Assembly: GCA_001464815.1 (NCBI GenBank)
Contig: LNDW01000024.1
Coordinates: 68,712-132,711 of the forward strand
DNA: 64,000 nucleotides
From: Betaproteobacteria bacterium Ga0077527
GTDB taxonomy: Bacteria > Pseudomonadota > Gammaproteobacteria > Burkholderiales > SG8-41
Reading direction: 5' to 3'
Shown here: positions 46,850 to 57,888 of the stretch, piece after piece
How positions within the stretch are numbered: position 1 is the first letter of the stretch
How the letters are laid out: the number at the start of each line of letters is the position of its first letter
Position numbers and translations under genes: made by a program
Notes under the pieces: model-generated
Databases searched by the model: none
The model's input: only the letters and a program-made list of their open reading frames with translations
Told to the model about the DNA's origin: nothing

Positions 46850-48741
46850 GCGCTTTTCTTCAATGCGGCTGCATGCCGCTTCAGGTGCACCAGCAATACC
46901 GAGATCGCTGCCGGCGTGACACCGGACACCCGCGAGGCCTGGCCCAGGGTTTCGGGTTTGGCACGATTCAGTTTCTGCCGGACTTCAATCGACAGGCCAC
47001 GCACTTGGGCGTAATCAAGATCGGCCGGCAGTGACAGGGCTTCCTGCTGGGCGCGCTGTTCGATCTCGGCATGCTGGCGTTCGATATAGCCTTGGTACTT
47101 GGCCTGGATTTCCACCTGCTCCGCAACCTGCGCATCAGCCGTGCCGGGACCCGCCTGTGGCAGGGTCATCAGCCGTGCATAGTCCACTTCAGGACGTCTT
47201 AGCAGATCATGGAGTGAATACTCACGTTCTATAGTTTTACCAATTAAATCAATAGCTTGTTGTTCTGGTAGCTTCTGGGGATTGACCCAGATCGACTTCA
47301 GCCGCTGCTGCTCCAGCACGATGGCTTCGCGCTTGCGCTCAAAGGCTTCCCAGCGCTGGTCATCGACCACACCGAGCTTGCGGCCGATCTCGGTCAGGCG
47401 CAGGTCGGCGTTGTCTTCGCGCAGCGACAGCCGGTATTCGGCGCGGCTGGTGAACATGCGATAGGGCTCGGACACACCACGGGTGATCAGGTCATCGACC
47501 AGCACACCGAGGTAGGCCTGGTCGCGGCTCGGATGCCAGGCATCGCGGCCGCTGGTCTGCAGCGCCGCGTTGATGCCGGCAAGCAGGCCCTGGGCTGCGG
47601 CTTCTTCGTAACCGGTGGTGCCGTTGATCTGGCCGGCAAAGAACAAACCGCCGATGGCCTTGGTTTCCAATGAAGCCTTGAGGCCGCGCGGGTCGAAATA
47701 GTCGTACTCAATGGCGTATCCGGGGCGCGTGATGTGCGCCTGTTCGAGACCGGGGATCGAACGCACCACTGCCAGTTGCACATCAAAAGGCAGGCTGGTC
47801 GAGATGCCGTTGGGATAGTACTCGTGCACGGTCAACCCTTCCGGCTCGAGGAAGATCTGGTGTGAATCCTTGTCGGCGAAGCGGTGGATCTTGTCTTCGA
47901 TCGACGGACAGTAGCGCGGGCCGACACCTTCGATCACGCCGGTAAACATCGGCGAGCGATCGAGACCACCGCGGATCGCCTCGTGCGTGCGCTCGTTGGT
48001 ATGGGTGATCCAGCACGGCAGTTGCCGCGGATGTTGTTCGCGCCGGCCGAGGAAGGAGAACACCGGCGCCGGATCATCACCGGGCTGCTCGGTCATCACG
48101 CTGAAATTGATGCTGCGGCCGTCGATGCGCGGCGGCGTGCCGGTCTTCAGCCGGCCCACTGGCAGTTGCAGCTCGCGCAGCCGCGCAGCCAGGCTCAGCG
48201 CCGGCTGGTCGCCGGCGCGGCCGCCCTGGTAATTCTGCAGGCCGACGTGGATCAGGCCAGCCAGAAAAGTGCCTGCGGTCAGCACCACCGCACGCGCCTC
48301 GAAGCGCAGGCCGATCTGGGTCACCACGCCGGTAACGCGATCACCCTGAACGATCAGGTCATCAACCGCCTGCTGAAAGATCTGCAGATTCGGCTGGTTC
48401 TCGAGCCGGCCGCGGATGGCCTGCCGGTAAAGTACACGGTCAGCCTGGGCGCGGGTGGCCCGTACCGCGGGACCTTTGCGCGAATTGAGGATGCGAAACT
48501 GGATGCCGGCCTCATCGGTGGCCGCGGCCATCGCCCCGCCCAAGGCATCAACCTCCTTGACCAGATGGCCCTTGCCGATGCCGCCGATCGAGGGATTGCA
48601 GGACATCTGACCCAGCGTCTCGACACTGTGCGTCAGCAGCAGCGTGCGTTGCCCCATGCGCGCGCTGGCGAGCGCCGCCTCGGTGCCGGCATGGCCGCCA
48701 CCAATGACAATTACATCAAATTTTTCAGGGAATTGCGTCAT
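46846..48741 (-). CDS. mnmG: tRNA uridine-5-carboxymethylaminomethyl modification protein MnmG (GidA)
   Basis: This 631-residue FAD protein, with MnmE, modifies U34 of tRNAs. The dinucleotide motif is [11 protein letters not shown] (13-23), the signature [12 protein letters not shown] has the catalytic Cys, and the C-terminal domain has the conserved [11 protein letters not shown] at 48741 gives the conserved [14 protein letters not shown]; a GTG 7 codons upstream is possible. A TATCAT -10-like element lies at 48797-48802 (minus strand). Confidence 0.97.
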   Translation of the reverse strand: MTQFPEKFDVIVIGGGHAGTEAALASARMGQRTLLLTHSVETLGQMSCNPSIGGIGKGHLVKEVDALGGAMAAATDEAGIQFRILNSRKGPAVRATRAQADRVLYRQAIRGRLENQPNLQIFQQAVDDLIVQGDRVTGVVTQIGLRFEARAVVLTAGTFLAGLIHVGLQNYQGGRAGDQPALSLAARLRELQLPVGRLKTGTPPRIDGRSINFSVMTEQPGDDPAPVFSFLGRREQHPRQLPCWITHTNERTHEAIRGGLDRSPMFTGVIEGVGPRYCPSIEDKIHRFADKDSHQIFLEPEGLTVHEYYPNGISTSLPFDVQLAVVRSIPGLEQAHITRPGYAIEYDYFDPRGLKASLETKAIGGLFFAGQINGTTGYEEAAAQGLLAGINAALQTSGRDAWHPSRDQAYLGVLVDDLITRGVSEPYRMFTSRAEYRLSLREDNADLRLTEIGRKLGVVDDQRWEAFERKREAIVLEQQRLKSIWVNPQKLPEQQAIDLIGKTIEREYSLHDLLRRPEVDYARLMTLPQAGPGTADAQVAEQVEIQAKYQGYIERQHAEIEQRAQQEALSLPADLDYAQVRGLSIEVRQKLNRAKPETLGQASRVSGVTPAAISVLLVHLKRHAAALKKSA

Positions 48742-48848
48742 TTTGCAGGCTACCACCACCACGGAACCGCCGGACGCTGCTGCATCGGGGCGCGAATGAT
48801 AGCCCAGATTACTGCCACCGCGAAGGCCGGAGACCGGGCAAGCATCGT

Positions 48849-48864
48849 GGTTTCACGTGAAACA
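48849..48864. promoter_or_regulatory. parS centromere site 1
   Basis: GGTTTCACGTGAAACA matches the universal parS 16-mer TGTTTCACGTGAAACA at 15 of 16 positions. It lies between mnmE and mnmG, about 3.4 kb from parB, and is the binding site of the ParB encoded in this window. Confidence 0.95.
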
Positions 48865-48894
48865 TCGCCACTACCGGCGAGTTCCAGTAAATGA

Positions 48895-48910
48895 TGTTTC
48901 ACGTGAAACC
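48895..48910. promoter_or_regulatory. parS centromere site 2
   Basis: TGTTTCACGTGAAACC matches parS at 15 of 16 positions. The 20 bases 48893-48912 are the exact reverse complement of 48847-48866 around site 1, so the two sites form a mirrored pair with centres 46 bp apart. Confidence 0.95.
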
Positions 48911-48934
48911 ACCACGGACCCGCGATATGCCGGG

Positions 48935-50275
48935 CTACTTGCCGATGCAGAAGCGGGAGAAGATTTCGCCGAGCAGATCGTCGGCGGTAAATTCACCGGT
49001 AATTGCTCCCAGCGCCTCATGCGCAAGACGCAACTCCTCGGCATAAAGCTCCAGCTCGGCGGTGCGTGCCGCGGCCCGGTCAAGATGGCCGGCTGCAGTC
49101 TGCAGGGCGGCGACATGGCGGGCCCGGGCCGTGAACAGCCCCTCCCCGGCCGGTTGCCAGCCAGCCAGCTCGCGGATCGCCTGTTTCAGATCGCCAAGGC
49201 CTTCGCCGGTCTTTGCCGACAGCCAGATCCGGGTCTCGCCGGCCAATCGCTCCAGACCGGCAGCATGCCCGGCGAGGTCGATCTTGTTCAGCACCTGCAG
49301 GCGCGGCAAAGCAGCCGGTAGCCGCTCGAGGATTGCGGTGTTGCCGCCTTCCCCTCCGCGCGCCGCATCACCCAGCAACAGCACCAGGTCGGCCCTGGCA
49401 ATGGCCGCCCAGGTGCGTTCGATACCAATGCGCTCGACCTTGTCGCCGGATTCGCGCAGCCCGGCGGTATCGATGATGTGCACCGGCAGACCGTCGATAT
49501 CGATCTGCTCGCGCAGGGTATCGCGGGTGGTTCCCGGTACGTCGGTGACGATGGCAATGTCGTCACCGGCCAGACGATTGAGCAGGCTCGACTTGCCGAC
49601 ATTGGGTTCGCCGACCAGCACCACGTGGATACCTTCACGCAGCAATGCCCCCTGGCGGGTGGCGCCGAGCACCTGCGTCAGTTGTTCACGCAGCGCCTGC
49701 AACTGCTCCGCAGCACGTCCGGCGTTGAGGAAATCAACATCCTCTTCGGGAAAATCCAGCGTCGCTTCGACCAGCATGCGCAAAGTGATGGTTTTATCAC
49801 TAAGACATTGAATTAATTGAGAAAACTCTCCACGCAGGGAGCGCAACGCAGCACTGGCTGCCGTGGCATTCGAAGCCTCGATCAGATCAGCCACACTTTC
49901 TGCCTGGGCGAGGTCGATGCGGCCGTTGAGATAGGCACGCTCGGTGAATTCGCCGGGCCGTGCCAGCCGCGCGCCGAGTTCGACACAGCGGTGCAGGAGT
50001 TGCGCCAGCACCACCGGGCTGCCATGCCCCTGCAGCTCGAGCACGTCTTCGCCGGTGTAGGAATGCGGCGCCGGAAAAAAAAGCGCAAGGCCATCGTCAA
50101 TGGCCTGCCCTGCCTGATCATTGAAGACAGTCCGGGTGGCGAGCCGGGGTTGCAGCGCACAGCCCGGCAAGGCGGCGATGAATGCAGTCAGCGAAGGTCC
50201 CGAGACCCGAACCACGCCGATGCCGCCGCGGCCCGGTGCGGTGGCAATGGCGGCGATGATGTCGCGGGAAATCAT
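48935..50275 (-). CDS. mnmE: tRNA modification GTPase MnmE (TrmE)
   Basis: This 446-residue potassium-activated GTPase is the MnmG partner. An N-terminal folate-binding domain precedes a helical domain with the inserted G domain: [12 protein letters not shown] (G1), DTAGLRES (G3), NKID (G4), and the C-terminal CIGK with the catalytic Cys. ATG at 50275 gives [24 protein letters not shown] ends 8 nt before this ATG with no Shine-Dalgarno, so a leaderless mRNA from its own promoter is possible besides read-through from yidC. Confidence 0.97.
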   Translation of the reverse strand: MISRDIIAAIATAPGRGGIGVVRVSGPSLTAFIAALPGCALQPRLATRTVFNDQAGQAIDDGLALFFPAPHSYTGEDVLELQGHGSPVVLAQLLHRCVELGARLARPGEFTERAYLNGRIDLAQAESVADLIEASNATAASAALRSLRGEFSQLIQCLSDKTITLRMLVEATLDFPEEDVDFLNAGRAAEQLQALREQLTQVLGATRQGALLREGIHVVLVGEPNVGKSSLLNRLAGDDIAIVTDVPGTTRDTLREQIDIDGLPVHIIDTAGLRESGDKVERIGIERTWAAIARADLVLLLGDAARGGEGGNTAILERLPAALPRLQVLNKIDLAGHAAGLERLAGETRIWLSAKTGEGLGDLKQAIRELAGWQPAGEGLFTARARHVAALQTAAGHLDRAAARTAELELYAEELRLAHEALGAITGEFTADDLLGEIFSRFCIGK

Positions 50276-50302
50276 GCGCGGCGAGTATAGCGCCGCAGGC
50301 AC

Positions 50303-51973
50303 TCAGGACTTGCGTGCGGGCTTCGCGGCGCCTTCCAGCGCGCGATTGATTTTCCACTGCTGAGCAATGGACAGGATGTTGTTGACCAGCCAGTAAAGCA
50401 CCAGACCCGCTGGAAAGAAGAAAAAGAAAATGCTGAAGGCCACCGGCATGATCTTCATCACCTTCGCCTGGATCGGGTCCGGCGGCTCGGGATTGAGCCG
50501 GGTCTGGATGATCATCGTTGCGCCCATCAGCAGCGGCAGGATGTACCAGGGATCCGGCGTCGACAAGTCGGTGATCCACAGCGCGAACGGCGCCTGGCGC
50601 ATTTCGACGCTGGCGAGCAGCACCCAGTACAAGGCGATGAACACCGGAATCTGCACCAGTATCGGCAGGCAGCCGCCCAGCGGATTGATTTTCTCGGTCT
50701 TGTACAACTCCATCATCGCCTGCTGCAGCCTCTGACGGTCGTCCCCGTAGCGGTCTTTCAGGCTCTGCATTTTCGGAGCAACAACGCGCATCTTGCCCAT
50801 CGAGCGATAACTCGCTTCCGACAGCGGGTAGAACAGCAACTTGATCATTATGGTCAGAATGATGATTGCCACGCCCCAGTTGCCGGTCCAGCCGTGCACC
50901 CACTGCAGCACCCAGAACAGCGGCGCTGCGATAACCGTCAGCCAGCCATAGTCGACGGCAAGCTGCAGTCCAGGCGCCAGCGCAGCCAGTTTTTCCTGCT
51001 CCTGCGGGCCCGCATACAGCGGCATCGACACCACGGCGCTGGCGCCGGGTGCTACGGTTCCAACCGGCACGATCACGCCGGCGGCGTAAAGTCCGGCCTG
51101 CACTGACTTGGTGTAATACTCGCGTGGCGCACCCTCCTTCGGCAGCCAGGCGCCAAGGAAGTAATGCTGGACGATCCCGATCCAGCCGTCATTGGCGGTT
51201 TTCGGATAGGGTTGCTTGTTCTTGTCGATGTCGCTGAAGGCAACCTTCTGGAATTTTTCCTTGTCGGTGTAGACCGCAGGGCCGGTGTAGGTCGGCACCA
51301 TCGCCGAATCGCCCTCGGGCGCCTTGGTGTCGCGCAGCAGCTGGAAATAGGCGTGCGCATCAACCGGCGCTGCGCCGTTGTTGGTCAGCTCGTGGCGAAC
51401 GTCAATGACATAGTTGTTGCGCTGGAAACGGTAGACTTTGGCGCCCTTGGATCCGTCGGCGGCTTCGAGTCGCACCTCGAGCTTGTCCTGGCCGTCGGCC
51501 ATCACAAGGCTTTCGGCAGAGACGGTGTAGGCCGACTGGTGATTGGGCAGGCCATTGCCGATCAGGCCGGACTGGGCGATGTAGGTGTGGTCTGCCGCAC
51601 GCGTGAACAGGATGAAGTTCTGTTTGGGATCCAGCGTACCGCCGTGTTTTTTCAGGCGCAGCCCTATCAAATCACCGCCGGCAGTGCTGATTTCGGCGAG
51701 ATAGATGTCGGTCTCGACCTTGATGGTCCTGACAGCAGAGGTCGCCGGCGTTGAGGCAACAGGGGCTGCGGCAGGCGCGGTCAGTGGCGCGCTGGGCACC
51801 GGCGGCGCCACTCCGCCCTTGGACTGGGCGGCAGCGTCAGTCGAAGGTTGGGGAATCGCCGTGGTTACGACATTCGCCTTGGCGGTGGCCTGGAGATCGC
51901 GTTGCCAGCCCTCATAGAGCAGGAACACCGACATCGTGAACACAAAAAAAAGTACCAGCCGTTGCGAGTCCAT
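50303..51973 (-). CDS. yidC: Membrane protein insertase YidC
   Basis: This 556-residue Gram-negative YidC has an N-terminal membrane helix (about 5-20), a Pro/Ala-rich linker, a large periplasmic beta-sandwich domain (about 60-340) and five C-terminal membrane helices with the insertase core (GVAIIILTIMIKLLFYPLSE carrying the hydrophilic-groove Arg/Lys region; PLGGCLPILVQIPVFIALYW). AGGGAAG lies before ATG. It follows rnpA by only 16 nt; yidD, often present between them, is absent here. Confidence 0.97.
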   Translation of the reverse strand: MDSQRLVLFFVFTMSVFLLYEGWQRDLQATAKANVVTTAIPQPSTDAAAQSKGGVAPPVPSAPLTAPAAAPVASTPATSAVRTIKVETDIYLAEISTAGGDLIGLRLKKHGGTLDPKQNFILFTRAADHTYIAQSGLIGNGLPNHQSAYTVSAESLVMADGQDKLEVRLEAADGSKGAKVYRFQRNNYVIDVRHELTNNGAAPVDAHAYFQLLRDTKAPEGDSAMVPTYTGPAVYTDKEKFQKVAFSDIDKNKQPYPKTANDGWIGIVQHYFLGAWLPKEGAPREYYTKSVQAGLYAAGVIVPVGTVAPGASAVVSMPLYAGPQEQEKLAALAPGLQLAVDYGWLTVIAAPLFWVLQWVHGWTGNWGVAIIILTIMIKLLFYPLSEASYRSMGKMRVVAPKMQSLKDRYGDDRQRLQQAMMELYKTEKINPLGGCLPILVQIPVFIALYWVLLASVEMRQAPFALWITDLSTPDPWYILPLLMGATMIIQTRLNPEPPDPIQAKVMKIMPVAFSIFFFFFPAGLVLYWLVNNILSIAQQWKINRALEGAAKPARKS

Positions 51974-51989
51974 AAACTTCCCTGCGGGT

Positions 51990-52364
51990 TCAGCGTTCAG
52001 CGCCCTGCAGCAGGCCGCGCATCACCCGCTCCAGTTCCTTGAACAATTCAGCGTTGTCACGGCCACGGGGGCTGCCACGCAGCTGCACCACAACATCCAG
52101 AGTCCCGAGTTCTGCGGCCAGCCGCCGGTGGACAATTCTGGTCAGGCGTTTTACCCGGTTGCGGTCAACAGCGCGGGACGCAGCTTTCTTGCCGACGATC
52201 AGCCCGAGACGGGAACAATTTTCCGAATTGGGCAGGCATCGCGCGAGAAATAGTCGGCTGCCAGAACGTTTGCCGCCAGCCAGTACGGCCTCGAACTGCG
52301 CCGGCTTGGTCAACTGACCAGGGCGCAATGCGGGAAGCTGGCGGTGATCCCCCTCGAGGGTCAA
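51990..52364 (-). CDS. rnpA: Ribonuclease P protein component
   Basis: This 124-residue basic protein of RNase P trims tRNA 5' ends. It has the conserved region [21 protein letters not shown] and the entry sequence [19 protein letters not shown]. No ATG or GTG start is available; TTG at 52364 overlaps the rpmH stop as TTGA and gives [13 protein letters not shown], the expected length. Such overlaps are known for rnpA and keep its level far below that of L34. Confidence 0.92.
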   Translation of the reverse strand: MTLEGDHRQLPALRPGQLTKPAQFEAVLAGGKRSGSRLFLARCLPNSENCSRLGLIVGKKAASRAVDRNRVKRLTRIVHRRLAAELGTLDVVVQLRGSPRGRDNAELFKELERVMRGLLQGAER

Positions 52365-52495
52365 ACGCTCAAACGGGCCCGGCCCTTGGCACGACGGGCA
52401 CGGATAACAGCGCGGCCGCCACGCGTTTTCATGCGTACGCGGAAGCCATGGGTACGCTGGCGTCGCGTTTTGGACGGTTGGTAGGTGCGCTTCAT
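52361..52495 (-). CDS. rpmH: 50S ribosomal protein L34
   Basis: This 44-residue protein reads [20 protein letters not shown] and continues with [20 protein letters not shown], which is unmistakable L34. AGGA stands 7 nt before ATG. It begins the rpmH-rnpA-yidC-mnmE operon, divergent from dnaA, and its stop overlaps the rnpA start. Confidence 0.98.
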   Translation of the reverse strand: MKRTYQPSKTRRQRTHGFRVRMKTRGGRAVIRARRAKGRARLSV

Positions 52496-52530
52496 GGGAT
52501 ATCCTGATCTGGTGTTCCGGAAAACTCGTC

Positions 52531-52560
52531 ATTAGACCTGTACGTAACCTTTCTTGTCAA
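52531..52560 (-). promoter_or_regulatory. Promoter of rpmH-rnpA-yidC-mnmE
   Basis: On the minus strand TTGACA (52555-52560) and TCTAAT (52531-52536) are separated by 18 bp, 35 nt before the rpmH start. This is a strong sigma-70 promoter, fitting high ribosomal-protein expression. Confidence 0.8.
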
Positions 52561-52615
52561 TCCAGCAAGACACCGAAATCACCCTCTCCGAGCGCGCCTC
52601 GCCCCCCTTTTGAGC

Positions 52616-52645
52616 TTGGTCGGGACCCCCGACTAAAGGTAAAAT
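52616..52645 (+). promoter_or_regulatory. Possible dnaA promoter
   Basis: TTGGTC (52616-52621) and TAAAAT (52640-52645) are 18 bp apart, 76 nt before dnaA. The -35 is weak. No DnaA box is seen in the rpmH-dnaA gap, so direct autoregulation by DnaA is not obvious here. Confidence 0.4.
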
Positions 52646-52721
52646 CGGCGGTCATTCTGCGACACCCCATGCGTCGCCAGGATTACAACCCGAGCGCCCT
52701 CCAGAGACCCCACAGGGACGA

Positions 52722-54047
52722 ATGAACGACTTCTGGCAACACTGTCTTTCCGCCTTCGAACAGGAGCTCGGGCAACAGCAATTCGTCACTTGGATTCAGC
52801 CACTGCACTGCGCGATCGACGGCAGCAGGGTCACCATCGTCGCTCCCAACGGTTTTGTGCAGCGCTGGGTGCGTGACCGCTTCCAGGGCCGCATCACCGA
52901 ACTGGCGCGAGAGCGTCTGGGTGCTGCGGCGAGCGTGGAATTCGAGCTTGCCCGGCGCCAGACCGCAAGCATTGCAGAACCCGTCACAGAAGTGCGTCCG
53001 GTCAAACCTGCTGCGACCGTGCGTGATGTCTCTCGCCTGAATACCGATTTCAATTTCGACACTTTTGTCACCGGTAAGGCCAACGATCTTGCGCGAGCAG
53101 CCGCGCGCCAGGTTGCTGAAAAACCCGGCTCAGCCTACAACCCCCTGTTCATTTACGGTGGTGTCGGCCTCGGCAAGACCCATCTGATCCACGCCATCGG
53201 CAACCATCTGCGCGCCCATGCGCCGGAAAGCAAGATCCGCTATATCCACGCCGAGCAATATGTTTCAGACGTGGTCCGTGCCTACCAGCACAAGGCATTT
53301 GACGACTTCAAGCGCTACTACCATTCCCTGGATCTGCTGCTGATTGATGACATTCAGTTCTTCAGCGGCAAAAATCGCACCCAAGAAGAGTTTTTCTACG
53401 CTTTTAACGCACTGATTGAAGCACACAAGCAGGTGATCATCACCTGCGACACCTTCCCCAGGGAAATTTCCGGCATTGAGAACCGCCTGATTTCACGCTT
53501 TGGTTGGGGACTCACTGTCGCAATCGAACCACCTGAGCTTGAAATGCGCGTGGCGATCCTGCTGAAAAAGGCCGAAGCCGACGGTCTTGTGCTGGATGAG
53601 AATGTCGCCTTTTTTATTGCCAAACATATCCAGTCGAACATCCGCGAACTTGAAGGCGCCCTGAAACGGGTGCTCGCCTACTCGCGCTTCACCGGCCAGC
53701 CGGTAACTGTAGATCTGGCGCGGGAAGCGTTGCGTGACGTACTCGCTTCACAAAGCCGACTGGTCAGCATCGAGAACATCCAGAAAACAGTTGCTGACTA
53801 CTACAAGATCAAAGTGTCGGAGATGTATTCGAAAAAACGCACGCGCAATGTTGCGCGTCCCCGGCAGGTCGCGATGGCGCTGGCCAAAGAGCTGACACAG
53901 ATGAGTCTCCCGGACATCGGTGAAGCCTTTGGTGGGCGCGATCACACCACGGTACTGCATGCCTGCCGCAAAATTGCCGAACTGCGCGGATCCAGCAATG
54001 AAATGACCAGTGATATTGCTTCCCTGCTCAAGGTATTACGCAGTTGA
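52722..54047 (+). CDS. dnaA: Chromosomal replication initiator DnaA
   Basis: This 441-residue AAA+ initiator has an N-terminal domain I (about 1-75, [16 protein letters not shown]), a linker shorter than in E. coli, the ATPase domain with Walker [10 protein letters not shown] (about 146-154) and Walker [11 protein letters not shown] (about 206-215), and a C-terminal DNA-binding domain with the signature [15 protein letters not shown] (about 405-419). It is divergent from rpmH and followed by dnaN after a 199-nt gap, the usual origin arrangement. Confidence 0.98.
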   Translation: MNDFWQHCLSAFEQELGQQQFVTWIQPLHCAIDGSRVTIVAPNGFVQRWVRDRFQGRITELARERLGAAASVEFELARRQTASIAEPVTEVRPVKPAATVRDVSRLNTDFNFDTFVTGKANDLARAAARQVAEKPGSAYNPLFIYGGVGLGKTHLIHAIGNHLRAHAPESKIRYIHAEQYVSDVVRAYQHKAFDDFKRYYHSLDLLLIDDIQFFSGKNRTQEEFFYAFNALIEAHKQVIITCDTFPREISGIENRLISRFGWGLTVAIEPPELEMRVAILLKKAEADGLVLDENVAFFIAKHIQSNIRELEGALKRVLAYSRFTGQPVTVDLAREALRDVLASQSRLVSIENIQKTVADYYKIKVSEMYSKKRTRNVARPRQVAMALAKELTQMSLPDIGEAFGGRDHTTVLHACRKIAELRGSSNEMTSDIASLLKVLRS

Positions 54048-54246
54048 TAACCTGTGCACCCATTGTGAACAAGCAGGCCCTGATGCCTCATATGGAGAAA
54101 TCATCCCTTTTTGTCCACAGTCCATCCCCAGCTTGGACACCGGTCTGTGATTCAAATAATGTCTGTTCAATCAGCACTGAACGCCATGTTTCAACAGTGC
54201 AGTGGGCCCTCTATTAGTTATTACTATTCTTAAAGATATAAAACCT
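54048..54246. other. Candidate replication origin (oriC) between dnaA and dnaN
   Basis: This 199-nt gap holds TGTGAACAA (54064-54072, a reverse-strand DnaA box with one mismatch) and TTGTCCACA (54111-54119, one mismatch), a TGTCCA/TGGACA inverted repeat (54113-54139), and an AT-rich stretch at 54211-54244 that could unwind. The flanking dnaA, dnaN, gyrB, parAB, parS and mnmG all point to oriC nearby. The boxes are few and imperfect, so part of the origin may lie elsewhere. Confidence 0.5.
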
Positions 54247-55356
54247 ATGAAACTCGTACAGATCAACCGCGATGCCCTGCTCAAGCCATTGCAGGCTGTG
54301 ACCGGCATTGTTGAACGGCGTCATACGCTGCCGATCCTGTCGAACGTGTTGATCGAGCGTGATGCAGAAAAGCTGCGTTTTGTAGCCACTGACCTTGAAC
54401 TGCAGATTGCCACCGCCACCGGGCTCGACAAAAAAACCGGAGAAGCACAGGCGGTGACCGTCTCGGCACGCAAACTGGTCGATATCCTGCGTGCGCTGCC
54501 GGATGACAGTGAAGTGGGCTTGGAGCTCGCCAGCAACCGGCTACAGGTCAAGGCCGGCAAAAGCCGCTTCAACCTACAAACCCTGCCGGCCGCCGATTTT
54601 CCGACGCTGGCCGATCCCGGCAAGCCACAAAGCAGTTTCCAGATTTCCCAGGGGGCGATGCGCAAGCTTCTGGCGTTGGTGCAGTATGCAATGGCTCAGC
54701 AGGACATCCGCTACTACCTTAACGGTCTGCTGCTGGTGACGGAAGGCAGGGAAATCCGGGTGGTGGCCACTGATGGTCATCGCCTGAGTTATGCGGTGAC
54801 CGGATTGACGACAGAGCAGGAAAAAACAGAAGTCATCCTGCCGCGCAAAGCAATTCTTGAGCTTGCCCGGCAATTGAATGACAACGACGATCCGCTGGAT
54901 GTGGCGATTTACGCCAACCAGGTTCGCTTCAAGTTTGGTGAAGTTGACCTCACCACCAAGGTCATTGACGGCAAGTTCCCGGATTACCAGCGAGTGATTC
55001 CGTCTAACTATGAAAAGCACATCGAGCTGGATCGCGATGAACTGCAGCGTGCGCTGCAACGCGCGGCTATTCTCTCCAACGAGAAATTCCGCGGCGTGCG
55101 CTGGATGCTGACCAAGGACAGCCTGCGTATTTCCTGCAGCAACAACGAGCAGGAAGAAGCCCAGGAAGAACTGGAAGTGGTCTTTTCCGGAGATCCGCTG
55201 GACGTGGGTTTCAACGTGACCTATCTGCTCGATGTGCTGGCCAATGTACAACCGGGAAAAGTCCACTGCTCTTTTGGTGATGCCAACAGCAGCATGCTGA
55301 TCACCTTGCCCGGACGTGACGATTTCCGCTACGTAGTGATGCCGATGCGAATCTAA
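54247..55356 (+). CDS. dnaN: DNA polymerase III beta subunit (sliding clamp)
   Basis: This 369-residue clamp consists of three similar domains; MKLVQINRDALLKPLQAVTG opens the first, and HTLPILSNVLIE follows. The C-terminus ends YVVMPMRI, the conserved edge next to the partner-binding pocket. ATG at 54247 is used, not an earlier in-frame ATG in the gap. No strong Shine-Dalgarno precedes it (GATATAAAACC). gyrB follows after 33 nt. Confidence 0.98.
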   Translation: MKLVQINRDALLKPLQAVTGIVERRHTLPILSNVLIERDAEKLRFVATDLELQIATATGLDKKTGEAQAVTVSARKLVDILRALPDDSEVGLELASNRLQVKAGKSRFNLQTLPAADFPTLADPGKPQSSFQISQGAMRKLLALVQYAMAQQDIRYYLNGLLLVTEGREIRVVATDGHRLSYAVTGLTTEQEKTEVILPRKAILELARQLNDNDDPLDVAIYANQVRFKFGEVDLTTKVIDGKFPDYQRVIPSNYEKHIELDRDELQRALQRAAILSNEKFRGVRWMLTKDSLRISCSNNEQEEAQEELEVVFSGDPLDVGFNVTYLLDVLANVQPGKVHCSFGDANSSMLITLPGRDDFRYVVMPMRI

Positions 55357-55377
55357 ACAATAAAAATTAATCAATAA

Positions 55378-57810
<2,433 letters not shown>

Positions 57811-57826
57811 GCACACCGCCGCCGCC

Positions 57827-57878
57827 ACAAAAAATTACGGCCAGCACCGCATTCGTGGTGGTGGCCGTAATTTTTTGT
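57827..57878. terminator. Bidirectional terminator between gyrB and topB
   Basis: A perfect 17-bp stem pairs 57827-57843 with 57862-57878; its arms begin with an A-run and end with a T-run, so both strands produce a GC-containing hairpin followed by T residues. It serves both gyrB (plus) and topB (minus), which converge here. Confidence 0.92.
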
Positions 57879-57888
57879 TTTTTATTGT

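Noticed and set aside
47884-48894. A 336-codon plus-strand frame opposite mnmG and running into parS
   Set aside because: Shadow of mnmG; contains no known domain.
54134-54142. TTGGACACC considered as a third DnaA box in the dnaA-dnaN gap
   Set aside because: Too many mismatches to TTWTNCACA.
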